Source of the DNA: Brevibacillus fulvus
Lineage (GTDB): Bacteria; Bacillota; Bacilli; Brevibacillales; Brevibacillaceae
NCBI RefSeq assembly: GCF_016908525.1
Contig: NZ_JAFBEB010000010.1
Span: 1 to 64,000 of the forward strand
DNA length: 64,000 bases
Direction: 5' to 3'
The notes beneath the pieces were generated by a model. That model was not told where the DNA came from, ran no database searches, and saw nothing but the letters and a program-made list of their open reading frames with translations. Made by a program: the position numbers and the translations under genes. Of the stretch, positions 26,446 through 36,047 are shown one piece after another; the first letter of the stretch is position 1; every line of letters begins with the position of its first letter.

Positions 26446-27837
26446 ATGGCTGGTACTTACATTGAAGGCAGCAGTAAAGTGCTTTCTGGCGTATATACGC
26501 TGATTCGCAGCGCTATTAACGCCGTAAGCCTGGGCGCTAGGGGTATCGTAGCGTACCCGTTTACGTCCAACTGGGGGCCTGTAAATAGCTTGCAGCCGGT
26601 ATTGTACGGCAGTGAGTTTGACAAGAAATACAATGCCGATAAGACAACTCTTACGGCGAAGAAAATTACAACCCACGCATTTAAGGGCAAGCCGGCCATG
26701 CTGCTTGCGTACCGCATGGCAACTTCCGCAGCTGCGAAAGGTACGCTGACGCTGAAAGACAGCAGCAACGCTGATTCCATCCTACTGACCACGAAATACG
26801 AATCTGACCGACCATTCCAGGCCGTGGTAAAAGATAGCCTGACAGCTGGTAAGGTAATCGAAATCGTGGAAAACAGCGTGAAGCTGGCCAGCGTGGAAGG
26901 GGCAACCGTAGCCGACCTGGTAGCCAAGCTTTCCGCAACAGACTACGTGGACGCCGTGAAGAAAGGCGACCAGCTGCCTGCGAACAACGCCGGCGCAAAC
27001 TTCACCGGTGGGAACAACGGCAGCACTGTAACCGTGAATGAATACCAGGCGTTCCTTACCGAAGTGGAAGCTGACGGACGGGCTAATAGCTTTGCCCTAG
27101 ACGCAGTGACAGACGAAGCCATTCTGACCGTGGCCGAAACTTGGACAAAGCGGGTACGAACCGAAGGCACGTATATTACGTGGGTACGTGGTGGCAACTG
27201 GGCAAACCTGGACGCAGCTAACACGAAATCCAAAGCCCTGAACCATCGGGGCATTGTGAACGTGGGGAATGGGTGTGACGGGTATACGGCGGCAGAAATG
27301 GCTATTTTCGTGGCAGCCCGTGTAGCAAGCGTGGGCCTTAACCGTACCGTGACAGACGAAGTTGTAGACTACGCCGGCGTGAACAAGAAGCTTACGCCTG
27401 GGGAACGTGTCACAGCGAAGGAAGCCGGTACGCTGGTATTCACGATGGAAGGGGACGCTGTAGTAATTGACGAAGGCGTAAACACCTTGACCAACCCGTC
27501 TACGGATGAAGTAAGGGACATGGGCAAAATCCGTGTGAATAACACGCTTGACCAAATCGCTCGTGACCTTGAAAAATTCGGGAATGAGTACAAAAAGACG
27601 AAATCCAATACCCAGCAGGCCCGTGAAGCCTACGCTACTACGGTGGAAGAAACCTACTTCAAACCGTTGGCGGCCCTTGAAGTTATCCAGCCTGGGTACT
27701 ACTACCGCCCTGACCCACAATATCACGGGGACACTGCGGTATTCCATCCGAAAATTGACGAAGCCTTTTTCGACAGCGGCGTACAGCCGGTGGACAGCAT
27801 GGAGAAGATTTACCAAAAAATCAACGTCAATTTCTAA
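26446..27837 (+). CDS. Tail sheath protein (XkdK-like)
   Basis: A 463-residue contractile-tail sheath protein, which makes this a myovirus-type phage. Starts MAGTYIEGSSKVLSGVYTLI, has RGIVAYPFTSNWGPVNSL in the first domain, and the conserved C-terminal region with VNTLTNPSTDEVRDMGKIRVNNTLDQIARDL near 360-400, as in XkdK. ATG directly follows the previous stop with AAGGGGGTAAAG. Confidence 0.93.
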   Translation: MAGTYIEGSSKVLSGVYTLIRSAINAVSLGARGIVAYPFTSNWGPVNSLQPVLYGSEFDKKYNADKTTLTAKKITTHAFKGKPAMLLAYRMATSAAAKGTLTLKDSSNADSILLTTKYESDRPFQAVVKDSLTAGKVIEIVENSVKLASVEGATVADLVAKLSATDYVDAVKKGDQLPANNAGANFTGGNNGSTVTVNEYQAFLTEVEADGRANSFALDAVTDEAILTVAETWTKRVRTEGTYITWVRGGNWANLDAANTKSKALNHRGIVNVGNGCDGYTAAEMAIFVAARVASVGLNRTVTDEVVDYAGVNKKLTPGERVTAKEAGTLVFTMEGDAVVIDEGVNTLTNPSTDEVRDMGKIRVNNTLDQIARDLEKFGNEYKKTKSNTQQAREAYATTVEETYFKPLAALEVIQPGYYYRPDPQYHGDTAVFHPKIDEAFFDSGVQPVDSMEKIYQKINVNF

Positions 27838-27858
27838 TGACGGGAAGGGGGTAACGGC

Positions 27859-28284
27859 ATGAGTACCGTATTTGACGACAGCAAAATCATTAACGGGCTG
27901 TACGGCTTCCTGTATGACGGGGACGGAAAGCAGCTGCAAACGGCGCAAGAGTTTGAAGCTACGTTAGAGTTTGAAAAGGAAGAAATTAAAGTACCTGGCG
28001 TGTTTCTCAAAAAGCACAGGGTACTTGGCGGTAGCGGCAGCGGAAAAATGACGCTGCTGAAAGTGGACAGCCGCCTGGTCAAAGCGATTGCAGACGACCC
28101 GACAGCCAAATACAACTTCCAAGGCCAGCTGAAAGACCCGAACAACGGCGGGGAAGAAGCTATCATGTTCAAAGGCGTAAGCTTTGACGCTGCACCTTTG
28201 ATGAACTACAAGCTGGGCGAAATGGTAGAAACCGAATTGGATTTTACCTTTGACGACTACGAATACAAGAAGTCCATTGGCTAA
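27859..28284 (+). CDS. Tail tube protein (XkdM-like)
   Basis: A 141-residue inner tube protein following the sheath. Pattern INGLYGFLYDGDGKQLQTAQEFEATLEFEKEEIKVPG, HRVLGGSGSGKMTLLKVDS and ETELDFTFDDYEYKKSI fits XkdM/phage-tail-tube family. Ribosome site GAAGGGGGTAAC. Confidence 0.92.
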   Translation: MSTVFDDSKIINGLYGFLYDGDGKQLQTAQEFEATLEFEKEEIKVPGVFLKKHRVLGGSGSGKMTLLKVDSRLVKAIADDPTAKYNFQGQLKDPNNGGEEAIMFKGVSFDAAPLMNYKLGEMVETELDFTFDDYEYKKSIG

Positions 28285-28313
28285 TAGAAATAGGCCTATT
28301 TTTTATGCCTATA

Positions 28314-28332
28314 TGGTTGCGAAACGCAACCA
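28314..28332. promoter_or_regulatory. Palindrome, operator family member 1
   Basis: TGGTTGCG, AAA, CGCAACCA: perfect 8-bp arms. It belongs to the group with sites at 44789, 45068, 53452 and 61297. It sits between the tube and tail-chaperone genes, immediately before a hairpin. Confidence 0.7.
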
Positions 28333-28338
28333 AAAAAC

Positions 28339-28370
28339 GGGCCAGTTGTTGCGCTGGCCCATTCACTTTT
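28339..28370 (+). terminator. Hairpin, weak terminator
   Basis: GGGCCAG and CTGGCCC around TTGTTGCG, followed by the weak tail ATTCACTTTT. Likely a partial terminator that lowers expression after the abundant tube gene. Confidence 0.55.
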
Positions 28371-28388
28371 CCATAGGGGGAAAACAAA

Positions 28389-28841
28389 ATGAGCGAACAA
28401 AAAACAGTGACATACCTGACTTTGAAGGACATTTTGGGCCGCAATAAGGACGAACTTACCAGCGTGAAGTATGACGAATTTGAAACCGAAAAGCTGGGCG
28501 TAGTACCGTTTGCTTCTATCGACTTTGAAGAAAACAAGCAAATCAAAAAAGATTGTATGCGAATGATTCCGAACGGCAGCGGTGGCATGACCCCTGACCT
28601 GGACGATGACAAAATGATGATTCGCATTATCGTAGCTGCTGTGGACAAAGATCCCCGTAGCGACTTCACTTTTGCAAATAAGGAGCTGCTGGCACACCTG
28701 GGCGTAACCACGGCAGACGAAGCCGTACAAAAGCTGCTTTCCCCAGGTGAGATTTACCGCTTTGCCATGAAGGTACAGGACGCTAGCGGCTTTACCGACA
28801 AGGCGAAAAAAGAGGTTAAAGAAGCGGTAAAAAACTCCTAA
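28389..28841 (+). CDS. Tail assembly chaperone (XkdN-like), short form
   Basis: A 150-residue protein of the XkdN/phage tail chaperone group placed between tube and tape measure. It coats and folds the tape measure protein during tail assembly. Its last codons contain an A-AAA-AAC slippery site, so a longer form is made by frameshifting into the frame that ends at 29029. Ribosome site AGGGGGAAAAC. Confidence 0.88.
   Translation: MSEQKTVTYLTLKDILGRNKDELTSVKYDEFETEKLGVVPFASIDFEENKQIKKDCMRMIPNGSGGMTPDLDDDKMMIRIIVAAVDKDPRSDFTFANKELLAHLGVTTADEAVQKLLSPGEIYRFAMKVQDASGFTDKAKKEVKEAVKNS
28829..28835 (+). promoter_or_regulatory. Programmed -1 ribosomal frameshift site
   Basis: The heptamer A-AAA-AAC is in the correct phase (GTA AAA AAC) seven bases before the zero-frame stop. 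Slippage to -1 joins to an open frame of 64 codons. This equals the gpG/gpGT arrangement conserved in long-tailed phages. Confidence 0.85.
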
Positions 28842-29029
28842 AAACCAGTAAGGAAGCGCAGTACCTAGCCTATATATGGAACACCAAAGGCGTAATACCT
28901 GGTGACATATACAACCTTCCTGACTGGGAAAAAGAGTTTATCTATCAAGCTACGCAGCTGAAAATAGACGCCGAAAACAAAGAAGCTGAAAAGGCAAGAC
29001 GAAAAGGCAGGAAAGGGGGAAGGCGGTAA
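28835..29029 (+). CDS. Frameshift extension of tail assembly chaperone
   Basis: Minus-one frame, 64 residues after the slippery site, with no start codon of its own. It starts LLKTSKEAQYLAYIWNTKG, then IPGDIYNLPDWEKEFIYQATQL, and ends in a basic tail (RRKGRKGGRR). The T-domain of such extensions binds the tape measure or tube subunits. Its stop touches the ATG of the tape measure gene. Confidence 0.82.
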   Translation, partial: LLKTSKEAQYLAYIWNTKGVIPGDIYNLPDWEKEFIYQATQLKIDAENKEAEKARRKGRKGGRR

Positions 29030-31423
29030 ATGCGGGAATTTGTCATGGGGGCCAGGCTGACATTGGCCGATGTGTTCAGCCGGCCTATGTCGGCCATTCG
29101 TGAAGCTACGGACATGTTTCGTGGCAGCGTGGAAAGGGCCAACGGTGCTACCGATCACTGGGTAGATGCTAACGGGCGGCTGCGTAACAGCCTGGGGCAG
29201 TACGTAGCCAGGGCCAGGGAAGCCGAACACCAGGTAGAAGCCAACGCCCACGCAACAAGTAACTGGCGGGACAAACTCATAAGCTTGCAGGGAGCTATGG
29301 CAGCGATAGCGGGCGCTGCTGTATTTAAGCAGGCGTATAACTGGTTGATAGATTCCAACGCCCAAATGGAGCAGTACAAGAACACCCTGACCGTAGTAAT
29401 GGGCAGCCAGGAAAAGGCCACAAAAACGCTGGAATGGGCCACGAAGTTTGCAGCACAGACGCCCTTTGAAATTCCGCAGATTGTGGAAGCCACTACCCGT
29501 ATGCAGGCCTACGGTATCCAGGCAGACAAAACCCTGGGCATTGTGGGCGATATGGCAAGTGTCATGGGTAAAGACCTTATGCAAGCCGTGGAAGCTGTAG
29601 CAGACGCCCAAACGGGTGAACTGGAACGGCTGAAAGAGTTTGGGATAACCAAGCAAATGATTCAAGACCAGGCCAAGCTTTTAGGCAGCAACCCCATAAA
29701 CTCGAAGGGACAAATTACCGACCAAAAAGCATTTAACGCCGCCCTTTTTAGCCTGATGGAAAAACGGTTTAAGGGCGGTATGGAAATGCAATCCAAAAGC
29801 TTTAAGGGTATGCTTTCCAACGTGTCGGACTTCATGGGGACTATGGGCCGAAAGCTTGGCCAGCCGCTTTTCGATAAGGCTAAGGAAGGCCTGGGAAGCT
29901 TCCTTGACTGGCTGAACCGGCTACAAAGCAACGGCAGTATAGACGCCTTTGTAACGAAGGTACAGCAAGGCGGTAAAATCCTGCGGGATACCTTCATGTA
30001 TGCGTATAGCTGGGTAGTCACGTTGGCCGAAACCATCCAGCCGGTATTGCAACCGGTAATTGATTGGGCGGCCAACGTGGGGCTTCCGGCGGTGGGCGCA
30101 GGGCTTAAACAGGTATTCCAGTGGGCGAAAGCCTTTGCTGAATACGTAGACGCCAATTGGTCAACCATAGCGCCGTTTATCCAGGGTATCGTTATCGCCC
30201 TGGGTGCATACGTAGCAATCACGAAAACAGTAAGGGCCGTTACCCTAGCGTGGCAGGCCGCACAATGGGCCGTAAACGTGGCTATGGCCTTGAACCCGCT
30301 GGGCCTTATCATCGTGGGTATCGGGCTATTGATTGGGGCCATTATTTACTTGCTGGGCGGCTTTGACAACTTCAAAGCGAAGGTAGCCGAAATATGGGGC
30401 TACACAGTACAAGCCTGGAATAACATATGGGCCGTAGTGCAGCCTATCCTAGCGCAAATGTGGGCTAACATGGTAGCAACCTGGAACGCTATCCTGGCTG
30501 CCGTATTGCCGGTACTGAATACAATATGGACGGGCATACAGAACGTCTTTAACGCAATCCTAAGCTTTTGGAACACCTGGGGCAGTACCATCATGGCCTT
30601 TTGGTCAATCCTTTGGGCGGGTATTGTAGGCTACGCCGGTGCAGCCCTACAAGGGCTGTGGACGCTTATAGTCAACGTCTTTAACGTCATTATGACCGTA
30701 GTACAAGGTGTATGGGGCGTAATCGCCGGCATCATACAAACAGCCTGGTCAATCATCACTGGTATTTTCAGCGTTGGCCTTAACCTGTTAAGTGGGAACT
30801 GGTCAGGCGCATGGCAGGCCATGCTGGACATGCTTACCGGCGTAAAAGACGGAATAGTAAACTTCTTTGGTGGCTTGAAAAACCTGTTTTGGGATAGCGG
30901 TAAGGCTATCATTCAAACCCTGGTAGACGGGATTAAAAGCATGGTGGACGCCCCAGTAGCAGCCATTAAAAGCGTACTGGAAAAGGTACGGGAGTACTTG
31001 CCATTTTCAGACGCCAAACGGGGGCCACTTTCCGAATTGACGTACAGCGGTGGGGCGATTATGACGACCCTGGCCACGGGCGTAGGCAACAAGGCAGGAA
31101 CGCTGCATAACGCTATGGCTGATAGTTTCGCAGCTGCGCCGAAGCTGACCGGCAGCGCAAGCTTCCAGGCGGACGTAAACGCAGCGGGAAGCGTCCCAGC
31201 AGCAAGTGGGGCGGCCAACATTAACCCTGCTGGAACACCGGCCCAGGGCGGCAGCGTACAAAAAACAGTGACCATTCAGAAGCTTTTCGACAAGCTAGAA
31301 CTGCATGACGTAGGTAATAAAGACGCTGACAGCCTGGTAGAAGAAATCATGCACAAGCTACATGACAGGCTGCAAAAGGCTGACGAAGTACTGGGCAACG
31401 CTGAAATGGGGGCGCTGCTATGA
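29030..31423 (+). CDS. Tape measure protein
   Basis: A 797-residue tail length-determining protein. Helical N-terminal third (to ~290), including MAAIAGAAVFKQAYNWL and an E-rich segment PFEIPQIVEATTRMQAYG of the phage TMP core. Multiple hydrophobic helices rich in Trp follow (~370-610; e.g. IIVGIGLLIGAIIYLLGGF). Its length predicts a short contractile tail of about 120 nm using the usual 0.15 nm per residue rule. Confidence 0.93.
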   Translation: MREFVMGARLTLADVFSRPMSAIREATDMFRGSVERANGATDHWVDANGRLRNSLGQYVARAREAEHQVEANAHATSNWRDKLISLQGAMAAIAGAAVFKQAYNWLIDSNAQMEQYKNTLTVVMGSQEKATKTLEWATKFAAQTPFEIPQIVEATTRMQAYGIQADKTLGIVGDMASVMGKDLMQAVEAVADAQTGELERLKEFGITKQMIQDQAKLLGSNPINSKGQITDQKAFNAALFSLMEKRFKGGMEMQSKSFKGMLSNVSDFMGTMGRKLGQPLFDKAKEGLGSFLDWLNRLQSNGSIDAFVTKVQQGGKILRDTFMYAYSWVVTLAETIQPVLQPVIDWAANVGLPAVGAGLKQVFQWAKAFAEYVDANWSTIAPFIQGIVIALGAYVAITKTVRAVTLAWQAAQWAVNVAMALNPLGLIIVGIGLLIGAIIYLLGGFDNFKAKVAEIWGYTVQAWNNIWAVVQPILAQMWANMVATWNAILAAVLPVLNTIWTGIQNVFNAILSFWNTWGSTIMAFWSILWAGIVGYAGAALQGLWTLIVNVFNVIMTVVQGVWGVIAGIIQTAWSIITGIFSVGLNLLSGNWSGAWQAMLDMLTGVKDGIVNFFGGLKNLFWDSGKAIIQTLVDGIKSMVDAPVAAIKSVLEKVREYLPFSDAKRGPLSELTYSGGAIMTTLATGVGNKAGTLHNAMADSFAAAPKLTGSASFQADVNAAGSVPAASGAANINPAGTPAQGGSVQKTVTIQKLFDKLELHDVGNKDADSLVEEIMHKLHDRLQKADEVLGNAEMGALL

Positions 31424-32088
31424 TTCAAAACACGAAAGTAGAAATTACGCTGCGGGATAACGAAAAGGGGACGTACTTACAAATCCCTGTACTTCCCGAA
31501 AAGATCAACTACAAAGACGGGCAGAAAAAGAGCCTGAGCGTAGACATTGTGAACCTGGGGACGGTGAAATTCCCCAGCGGGGTAGAATTGGATTCTATCA
31601 GCTGGGCGTCTTTCTTCCCTGCCAGGTATGACGAAGCCTACGTACAAACGCCACAGCTGAAAGCACCGGTAGACTATCGTAACCAATTAAGCACCTGGAA
31701 GGACAACGGCACAAGCTTGCAGCTGGTATGCCCAGCAGCAGGGCTTAACAAAACCGTGTTCCTGGAAAGCTTTGATTGGGATTTTGGCGGCTGGGAAGGC
31801 GATATAGTCTACCAGGTGACGTTTTCCGAATACAAGACAGTGAAGCCGCAGCAAATCACAATGGGCAAGCCAACCGTACCGCCAAAAGGCAAAAAGCCGC
31901 CGAACAGCCGGCCCCCAGCACCGGCAAAACCGAAGCCAAGTACCTACACGGTAGTTGCCGGTGACAGCCTTAGCAAAATTGCTAAGAAACTGGACGTGGC
32001 CGACTGGCACGATATTTACACCAGGAATAAAGAGGCCATTGGCCCGAATCCTGCAAAGATTAAGCCAGGCCAGGTATTGAAGGTATGA
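31420..32088 (+). CDS. LysM-domain tail protein (XkdP-like)
   Basis: A 222-residue baseplate/tail protein. Residues ~1-145 form the XkdP-like base, followed by a Pro/Lys linker (KPPNSRPPAPAKPKPS) and a C-terminal LysM module (YTVVAGDSLSKIAKKLDVADWHDIYTRN). LysM binds peptidoglycan and helps the tail tip engage the wall. Start ATG overlaps the tape measure stop. Confidence 0.9.
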   Translation: MIQNTKVEITLRDNEKGTYLQIPVLPEKINYKDGQKKSLSVDIVNLGTVKFPSGVELDSISWASFFPARYDEAYVQTPQLKAPVDYRNQLSTWKDNGTSLQLVCPAAGLNKTVFLESFDWDFGGWEGDIVYQVTFSEYKTVKPQQITMGKPTVPPKGKKPPNSRPPAPAKPKPSTYTVVAGDSLSKIAKKLDVADWHDIYTRNKEAIGPNPAKIKPGQVLKV

Positions 32089-33194
32089 GTAACGGGCTTG
32101 ACGTACAAATCAATGGGCAAAGCCTAAAACAGCTGCTTGCTGCGCCCCCTAAGATTAACGACCAGGCGAACGCAGTTTGCCGAACCCTGGAAATTAAGCT
32201 GGTGGGGGCTGACGGGTTGAACGTCCCACTGGGCAAGCAGGCACACCTATGGTACGGGGGTAAACGCTGGTTTATGGGCTTTGCCATGAAGCGGGAATTT
32301 AATTCTGACGGGACTATAAGCATATTGGCTTATGACCCGTTATTTTTTATGAAGCGGCATAAAGACGACTGGCTGTTTAAGAACATGACCGGCAACGGGA
32401 TTTTTTCATTTCTGGCCGGTAAGGTGGGAATTGCAGCCGGCCCGATGGACAGTACGCCGGTACTGCCCACGCTTCACTATGAAGCTGCGCCTGCTGACCA
32501 GGTAGGCGTAGACATTCTGGCACGGCTTTATCAGCTGACTGGCAAAAAGTACTGGTACAGATTCGACCCCGAAAAGGGATTGATTTTCTTTGAAAGAAAG
32601 CTGCCGCAAAAAGCTTGGGCTTTCCAAACCGGCATTAACCTGACCAAAGCCAGCTACGCCGAAAGTGCCGAAGCTACTGTAACGGGAATCAAGCTGGTAA
32701 ACCGTGAAACCGGCAAAATTGTACTTAAAACGGACACGGCATCCAGCAAAGAATACGGCTACCGCCAGGATATGCAGGAAGTGGACAAGGACAAGGCAAA
32801 GACGATGGACGCCCTGGCCGCCCAAATGCTAAAAGACCTGGCCAAGCTGGACGTAACCATGAACGTAGAAGGGATAAACCCTAACGCCATAATGCCGCAG
32901 CTATTCAGCGGTGACGTGATTTACGTAGAGGAAGATTTTACGCAGATCATTGGCGGCTACTTCATCAAAGACATTACCCATACGTTTGAATCAGACAACC
33001 TGGTACAAATCGGCATGAGCGTAACCGAAGCGCCAGAAGTGCCGAAGGTACAGTATGAAAAGGCTACAGAAAACCCAAGCAGCAAGGGCAAGAAAAAGAA
33101 CAAGGGCGGCAGCGGCAAGAAGAAAGAGGAAGCCAGTACGCCAGGCGTCTATACAGACGAAATGAAAAAGGTAATGGAACGATACGGACAATAG
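32085..33194 (+). CDS. Baseplate hub protein (XkdQ / gpD-like)
   Basis: A 369-residue hub protein of the XkdQ/late control D family at the tail tip. Hub pattern YGGKRWFMGFAMKREFNSDGTISILAYDPLFF near 60-90 and GYFIKDITHTF near 290. The C terminus is a Lys-rich tail (SKGKKKNKGGSGKKK). Overlaps the LysM gene stop. Confidence 0.85.
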   Translation: MSNGLDVQINGQSLKQLLAAPPKINDQANAVCRTLEIKLVGADGLNVPLGKQAHLWYGGKRWFMGFAMKREFNSDGTISILAYDPLFFMKRHKDDWLFKNMTGNGIFSFLAGKVGIAAGPMDSTPVLPTLHYEAAPADQVGVDILARLYQLTGKKYWYRFDPEKGLIFFERKLPQKAWAFQTGINLTKASYAESAEATVTGIKLVNRETGKIVLKTDTASSKEYGYRQDMQEVDKDKAKTMDALAAQMLKDLAKLDVTMNVEGINPNAIMPQLFSGDVIYVEEDFTQIIGGYFIKDITHTFESDNLVQIGMSVTEAPEVPKVQYEKATENPSSKGKKKNKGGSGKKKEEASTPGVYTDEMKKVMERYGQ

Positions 33195-33209
33195 AGGGGG
33201 TACGGTAGG

Positions 33210-33653
33210 ATGGCCAAGCATGACGTAAGTGTAAGCCTGCTGTCTGTAATGCGTGGGCCGAAACCGAAAGCGCCAGGGCTACGGGTTGTCACGGTGAAAA
33301 CTACCGAACCCAGTCCTATTACGTTCGTCTTTGAAGGCAGCGACAAAGCGCTAGACCTGGAACTATTTGAAGTGCCGGTAGATTTTTACCCACTACGAAT
33401 AGGCGACCAACTGCTAGCCTTCCCGATGGTAGACAAGGGAGTAAGCCAGCGCTGGGGGCTACTGCAAAAGATAAACGGCGGCCTGGTACTGGGGACATAC
33501 ACTGGCGGCAAAATCATTGTACCGAACTTCCCTAAACCCATAGAAGGCTTCAAGACGCCGGCCCACGTAACACTGATAGACGGTATACAGGTGGGCATTG
33601 TGCCGTACCTAGAAGGCACGACTATAAAATACGCAATCACGACCAAGTACTAA
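33210..33653 (+). CDS. Baseplate protein, XkdR/DUF2577-like
   Basis: A 147-residue beta-rich protein in the place of xkdR between hub and gp25-like genes. Pattern FEVPVDFYPLRIGDQLLAFPM is consistent with the OB-like DUF2577 proteins. Ribosome site AGAGGGGGTAC. Confidence 0.7.
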   Translation: MAKHDVSVSLLSVMRGPKPKAPGLRVVTVKTTEPSPITFVFEGSDKALDLELFEVPVDFYPLRIGDQLLAFPMVDKGVSQRWGLLQKINGGLVLGTYTGGKIIVPNFPKPIEGFKTPAHVTLIDGIQVGIVPYLEGTTIKYAITTKY

Positions 33654-33665
33654 GGGGGCGGGAAG

Positions 33666-34115
33666 ATGGACGAAAACGAACTGCATGTACCCCTTTTCGA
33701 TTTTAATAAAGGCGAGTTTGTAACCGACTTGGACGGTGCAGTAGTTACGGTGACTAGGGCCGAAGCCGTAAAGATGGTCATTCAAAAAGCTATGAACACG
33801 GCCCGCAGCGTCTACCTGATATACGCCGACAATGAATACAGTGAAAACGATCACGTTTACGGCCACGAAATCACGGACGTAATGACCAGGGCAGACCTGA
33901 GCGAACAGACCCGAAAAAGCGAAATCAAAAGGGCGATTACAGAAGCCCTGGAATACGACCCCTGGATAGTGAGCGTTGAAAATATCGAAATCAAGAAAGA
34001 AAAAGTAACAAACAAAAAAGGTGAGGAAGAAATTGCAGACGTAGCCTATTTCCTGGTACGAACAATTTTTGACCTAGCTGTAGAAGTGCAGGGGGTGAGT
34101 TTAGCAAATGGCTGA
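33666..34115 (+). CDS. Baseplate wedge protein, XkdS/DUF2634 (gp25-like)
   Basis: A 149-residue gp25-like sheath-initiator protein. Typical segment MVIQKAMNTARSVYLIYADNEY and later SEIKRAITEALEYDPWIVSVENIEI. Located just upstream of baseplate J, as in all PBSX-like clusters. Overlaps the next gene by 8 bases. Confidence 0.85.
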   Translation: MDENELHVPLFDFNKGEFVTDLDGAVVTVTRAEAVKMVIQKAMNTARSVYLIYADNEYSENDHVYGHEITDVMTRADLSEQTRKSEIKRAITEALEYDPWIVSVENIEIKKEKVTNKKGEEEIADVAYFLVRTIFDLAVEVQGVSLANG

Positions 34116-35229
34116 CGCAGTTTGGAAACCACGTTTTGAGGAAGAAGAAGCCCGCATACGGGACAGGGTAGTAGGCACGATACCGGCGAAATGGCGAAAG
34201 GCCCCTGGGGACTTCACCTACGATATGGCCACGCTGCTACCGCCCGAAATTAAGGCCCTACAAATCAACCAGGATTACAGCCTAAAAAACGCTTTTGCGC
34301 TTTTTGCCGAAGGAGAATACCTGGACTACATTTGTGAAGAAGCCAACGTGTACCGGTCACAGCCTGACGTTTCAAAAGGCATTTTGCGGATTACGGCCCA
34401 GGCCGGCGTTGAAATTCCAATGGGCTACGAATTGACCAGTATTGTGCTGGATAAAGACAAAAACCCAGTACGGGTAACGGTAGACGCCCAGGCGACTTTC
34501 ACCACTGACAGTACGCTGGACGTGGCCGTAACCAGTGTGGATACCGGCGCAGATAAGAACGTACCAGCCGGCAGCGAATGGATTCTAAACCCGCCGATTC
34601 CAGGCGTGGAAAAAATCGAGCAGCTGGCAAACCTGGCTGGGGGCCGTGACCTGGAAGATGATGAAAGCTTGCGGGCCAAGTGGAAGGAAAAAAAGCAGAA
34701 GCCAATACGTAGCGGGAACAAGCAAAACTACGTAAGCTGGGCGCTGGAAGTAACCGGCGTAGGGAAAGCAAAATGCGTACCCCTTTGGAACGGCGAAGGC
34801 ACGGTAAAGGTAATTATCATCGACACGGAAGGCCTGCCGGCCACGCCGGCGCTGGTGGCTGCGGTGCAAAATTACATTGACCCCGACCAAACGGGCGAAG
34901 GTAACGGCGCTGCGCCAATCGGGGCCATTGTCACGGTGGAAAGCGCCGTGGTGAAAAACATTACCGTAACGGCTGACGTTACGCCGAACAAAAACAATAC
35001 TGTAGACCAAGTGCTACAACAATTCAACGCCGACCTGGACAAGTACCTGGCCGGCCTTACTTTTGTAGAAGGGCCTGACGGGTACGTGATTTACAGCAAG
35101 GTAGCTGGCTTGCTTTCAAACAATCCATACCTGGCAGACTATACGGGGCTTACGGTGAACGGCGGTACGGCCAACGTGACCCTGGAAATTAACGAAATCC
35201 CAGTACGTGGAACGGTGACGTTTACATGA
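34108..35229 (+). CDS. Baseplate J protein (XkdT-like)
   Basis: A 373-residue baseplate wedge protein of the Baseplate_J/XkdT family. Signature YISEEANVYR-like segment (YLDYICEEANVYRSQ) near 75, AGSEWILNPPIPGVEKIEQLANLAGGRDLEDDESLRAKW near 150-190. It joins the wedge around the hub. Overlaps genes on both sides. Confidence 0.93.
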   Translation: MADAVWKPRFEEEEARIRDRVVGTIPAKWRKAPGDFTYDMATLLPPEIKALQINQDYSLKNAFALFAEGEYLDYICEEANVYRSQPDVSKGILRITAQAGVEIPMGYELTSIVLDKDKNPVRVTVDAQATFTTDSTLDVAVTSVDTGADKNVPAGSEWILNPPIPGVEKIEQLANLAGGRDLEDDESLRAKWKEKKQKPIRSGNKQNYVSWALEVTGVGKAKCVPLWNGEGTVKVIIIDTEGLPATPALVAAVQNYIDPDQTGEGNGAAPIGAIVTVESAVVKNITVTADVTPNKNNTVDQVLQQFNADLDKYLAGLTFVEGPDGYVIYSKVAGLLSNNPYLADYTGLTVNGGTANVTLEINEIPVRGTVTFT

Positions 35230-36035
35230 CCAAAGACGAACGCCTGGCCAGCATGGTAGCAAGCGTACCCGAATACTACCATGAATCGGAAATTTTTCTG
35301 GCCATACAAGACGCCTGGGCAACGGACTTGCAGAAAGTAGAGGACGACCAGGTAAGTCTAGTCAATCAGTTTTACATTCAGCTGGTGGACTGGGCCATAG
35401 ACCTTTGGGAAAACGACTACGCCGTAACTCCCCTGGCAACGGACGACCTGGAAACCAGGCGGGCAAGGGTACTGGCAAAAATACAAGGCCTGGGGACGTT
35501 CACGAAACATGCAGCCCTGGGCCTTGCCAATGTTTACAGCAGGGCCAAGACCGCTAAATATATCAGCATACCAGGGCGCTACGCCTTCAAAACGCAGCAC
35601 GACATTGACGACCTGGTAGACCTGGCCAGCCTTATTTCTAGCTTTGAAGTGATGAAGCCGGCCCACTTGCGGCATATTGTGGGGCTGCTGATTCGCCAGG
35701 CTATGGCCCCAGGATACAAAACCCGTTTTCACTTTACCCTGACCCATAAAGACCAATGGATGAAACCGAAAACAGGGCTACGGCTGAACGTGACAGGCGA
35801 AGCGCCGCACTTTAGCAAGTATGACGCCCCTTTCGTCAATGGGGTTAAGAATACGCCGCCTACGCTTTACATGAATGGGGCGTGGGATGCAAACGGGTAC
35901 TACAAGATGGACGGACAAAACCCCGATGGCATGAAGCTATACACTAGGCAGACCGAAACGCTGACGATTACAAAGCGCAGCAAGGCGACTGGCGAAGTGC
36001 TGGGCCGGTGGGTGGAAGTAGATAGACCGAAATAA
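35226..36035 (+). CDS. Baseplate/tail protein, YmfQ/XkdU-like (DUF2313)
   Basis: A 269-residue protein following baseplate J, the place of xkdU/ymfQ. The N-terminal half (MVASVPEYYHESEIFLAIQDAWATDLQKVEDD, then RRARVLAKIQGLGTFT) fits DUF2313; the C-terminal third is longer than usual and may bind the fibre. It would be the last wedge protein and connector to receptor-binding parts. Confidence 0.82.
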   Translation: MTKDERLASMVASVPEYYHESEIFLAIQDAWATDLQKVEDDQVSLVNQFYIQLVDWAIDLWENDYAVTPLATDDLETRRARVLAKIQGLGTFTKHAALGLANVYSRAKTAKYISIPGRYAFKTQHDIDDLVDLASLISSFEVMKPAHLRHIVGLLIRQAMAPGYKTRFHFTLTHKDQWMKPKTGLRLNVTGEAPHFSKYDAPFVNGVKNTPPTLYMNGAWDANGYYKMDGQNPDGMKLYTRQTETLTITKRSKATGEVLGRWVEVDRPK

Positions 36036-36047
36036 GGGGGAAACAAG

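Noticed and set aside
27097-27948. 283-residue minus-strand frame opposite the sheath gene
   Set aside because: Shadow of the sheath gene and part of the tube gene; no ribosome site.
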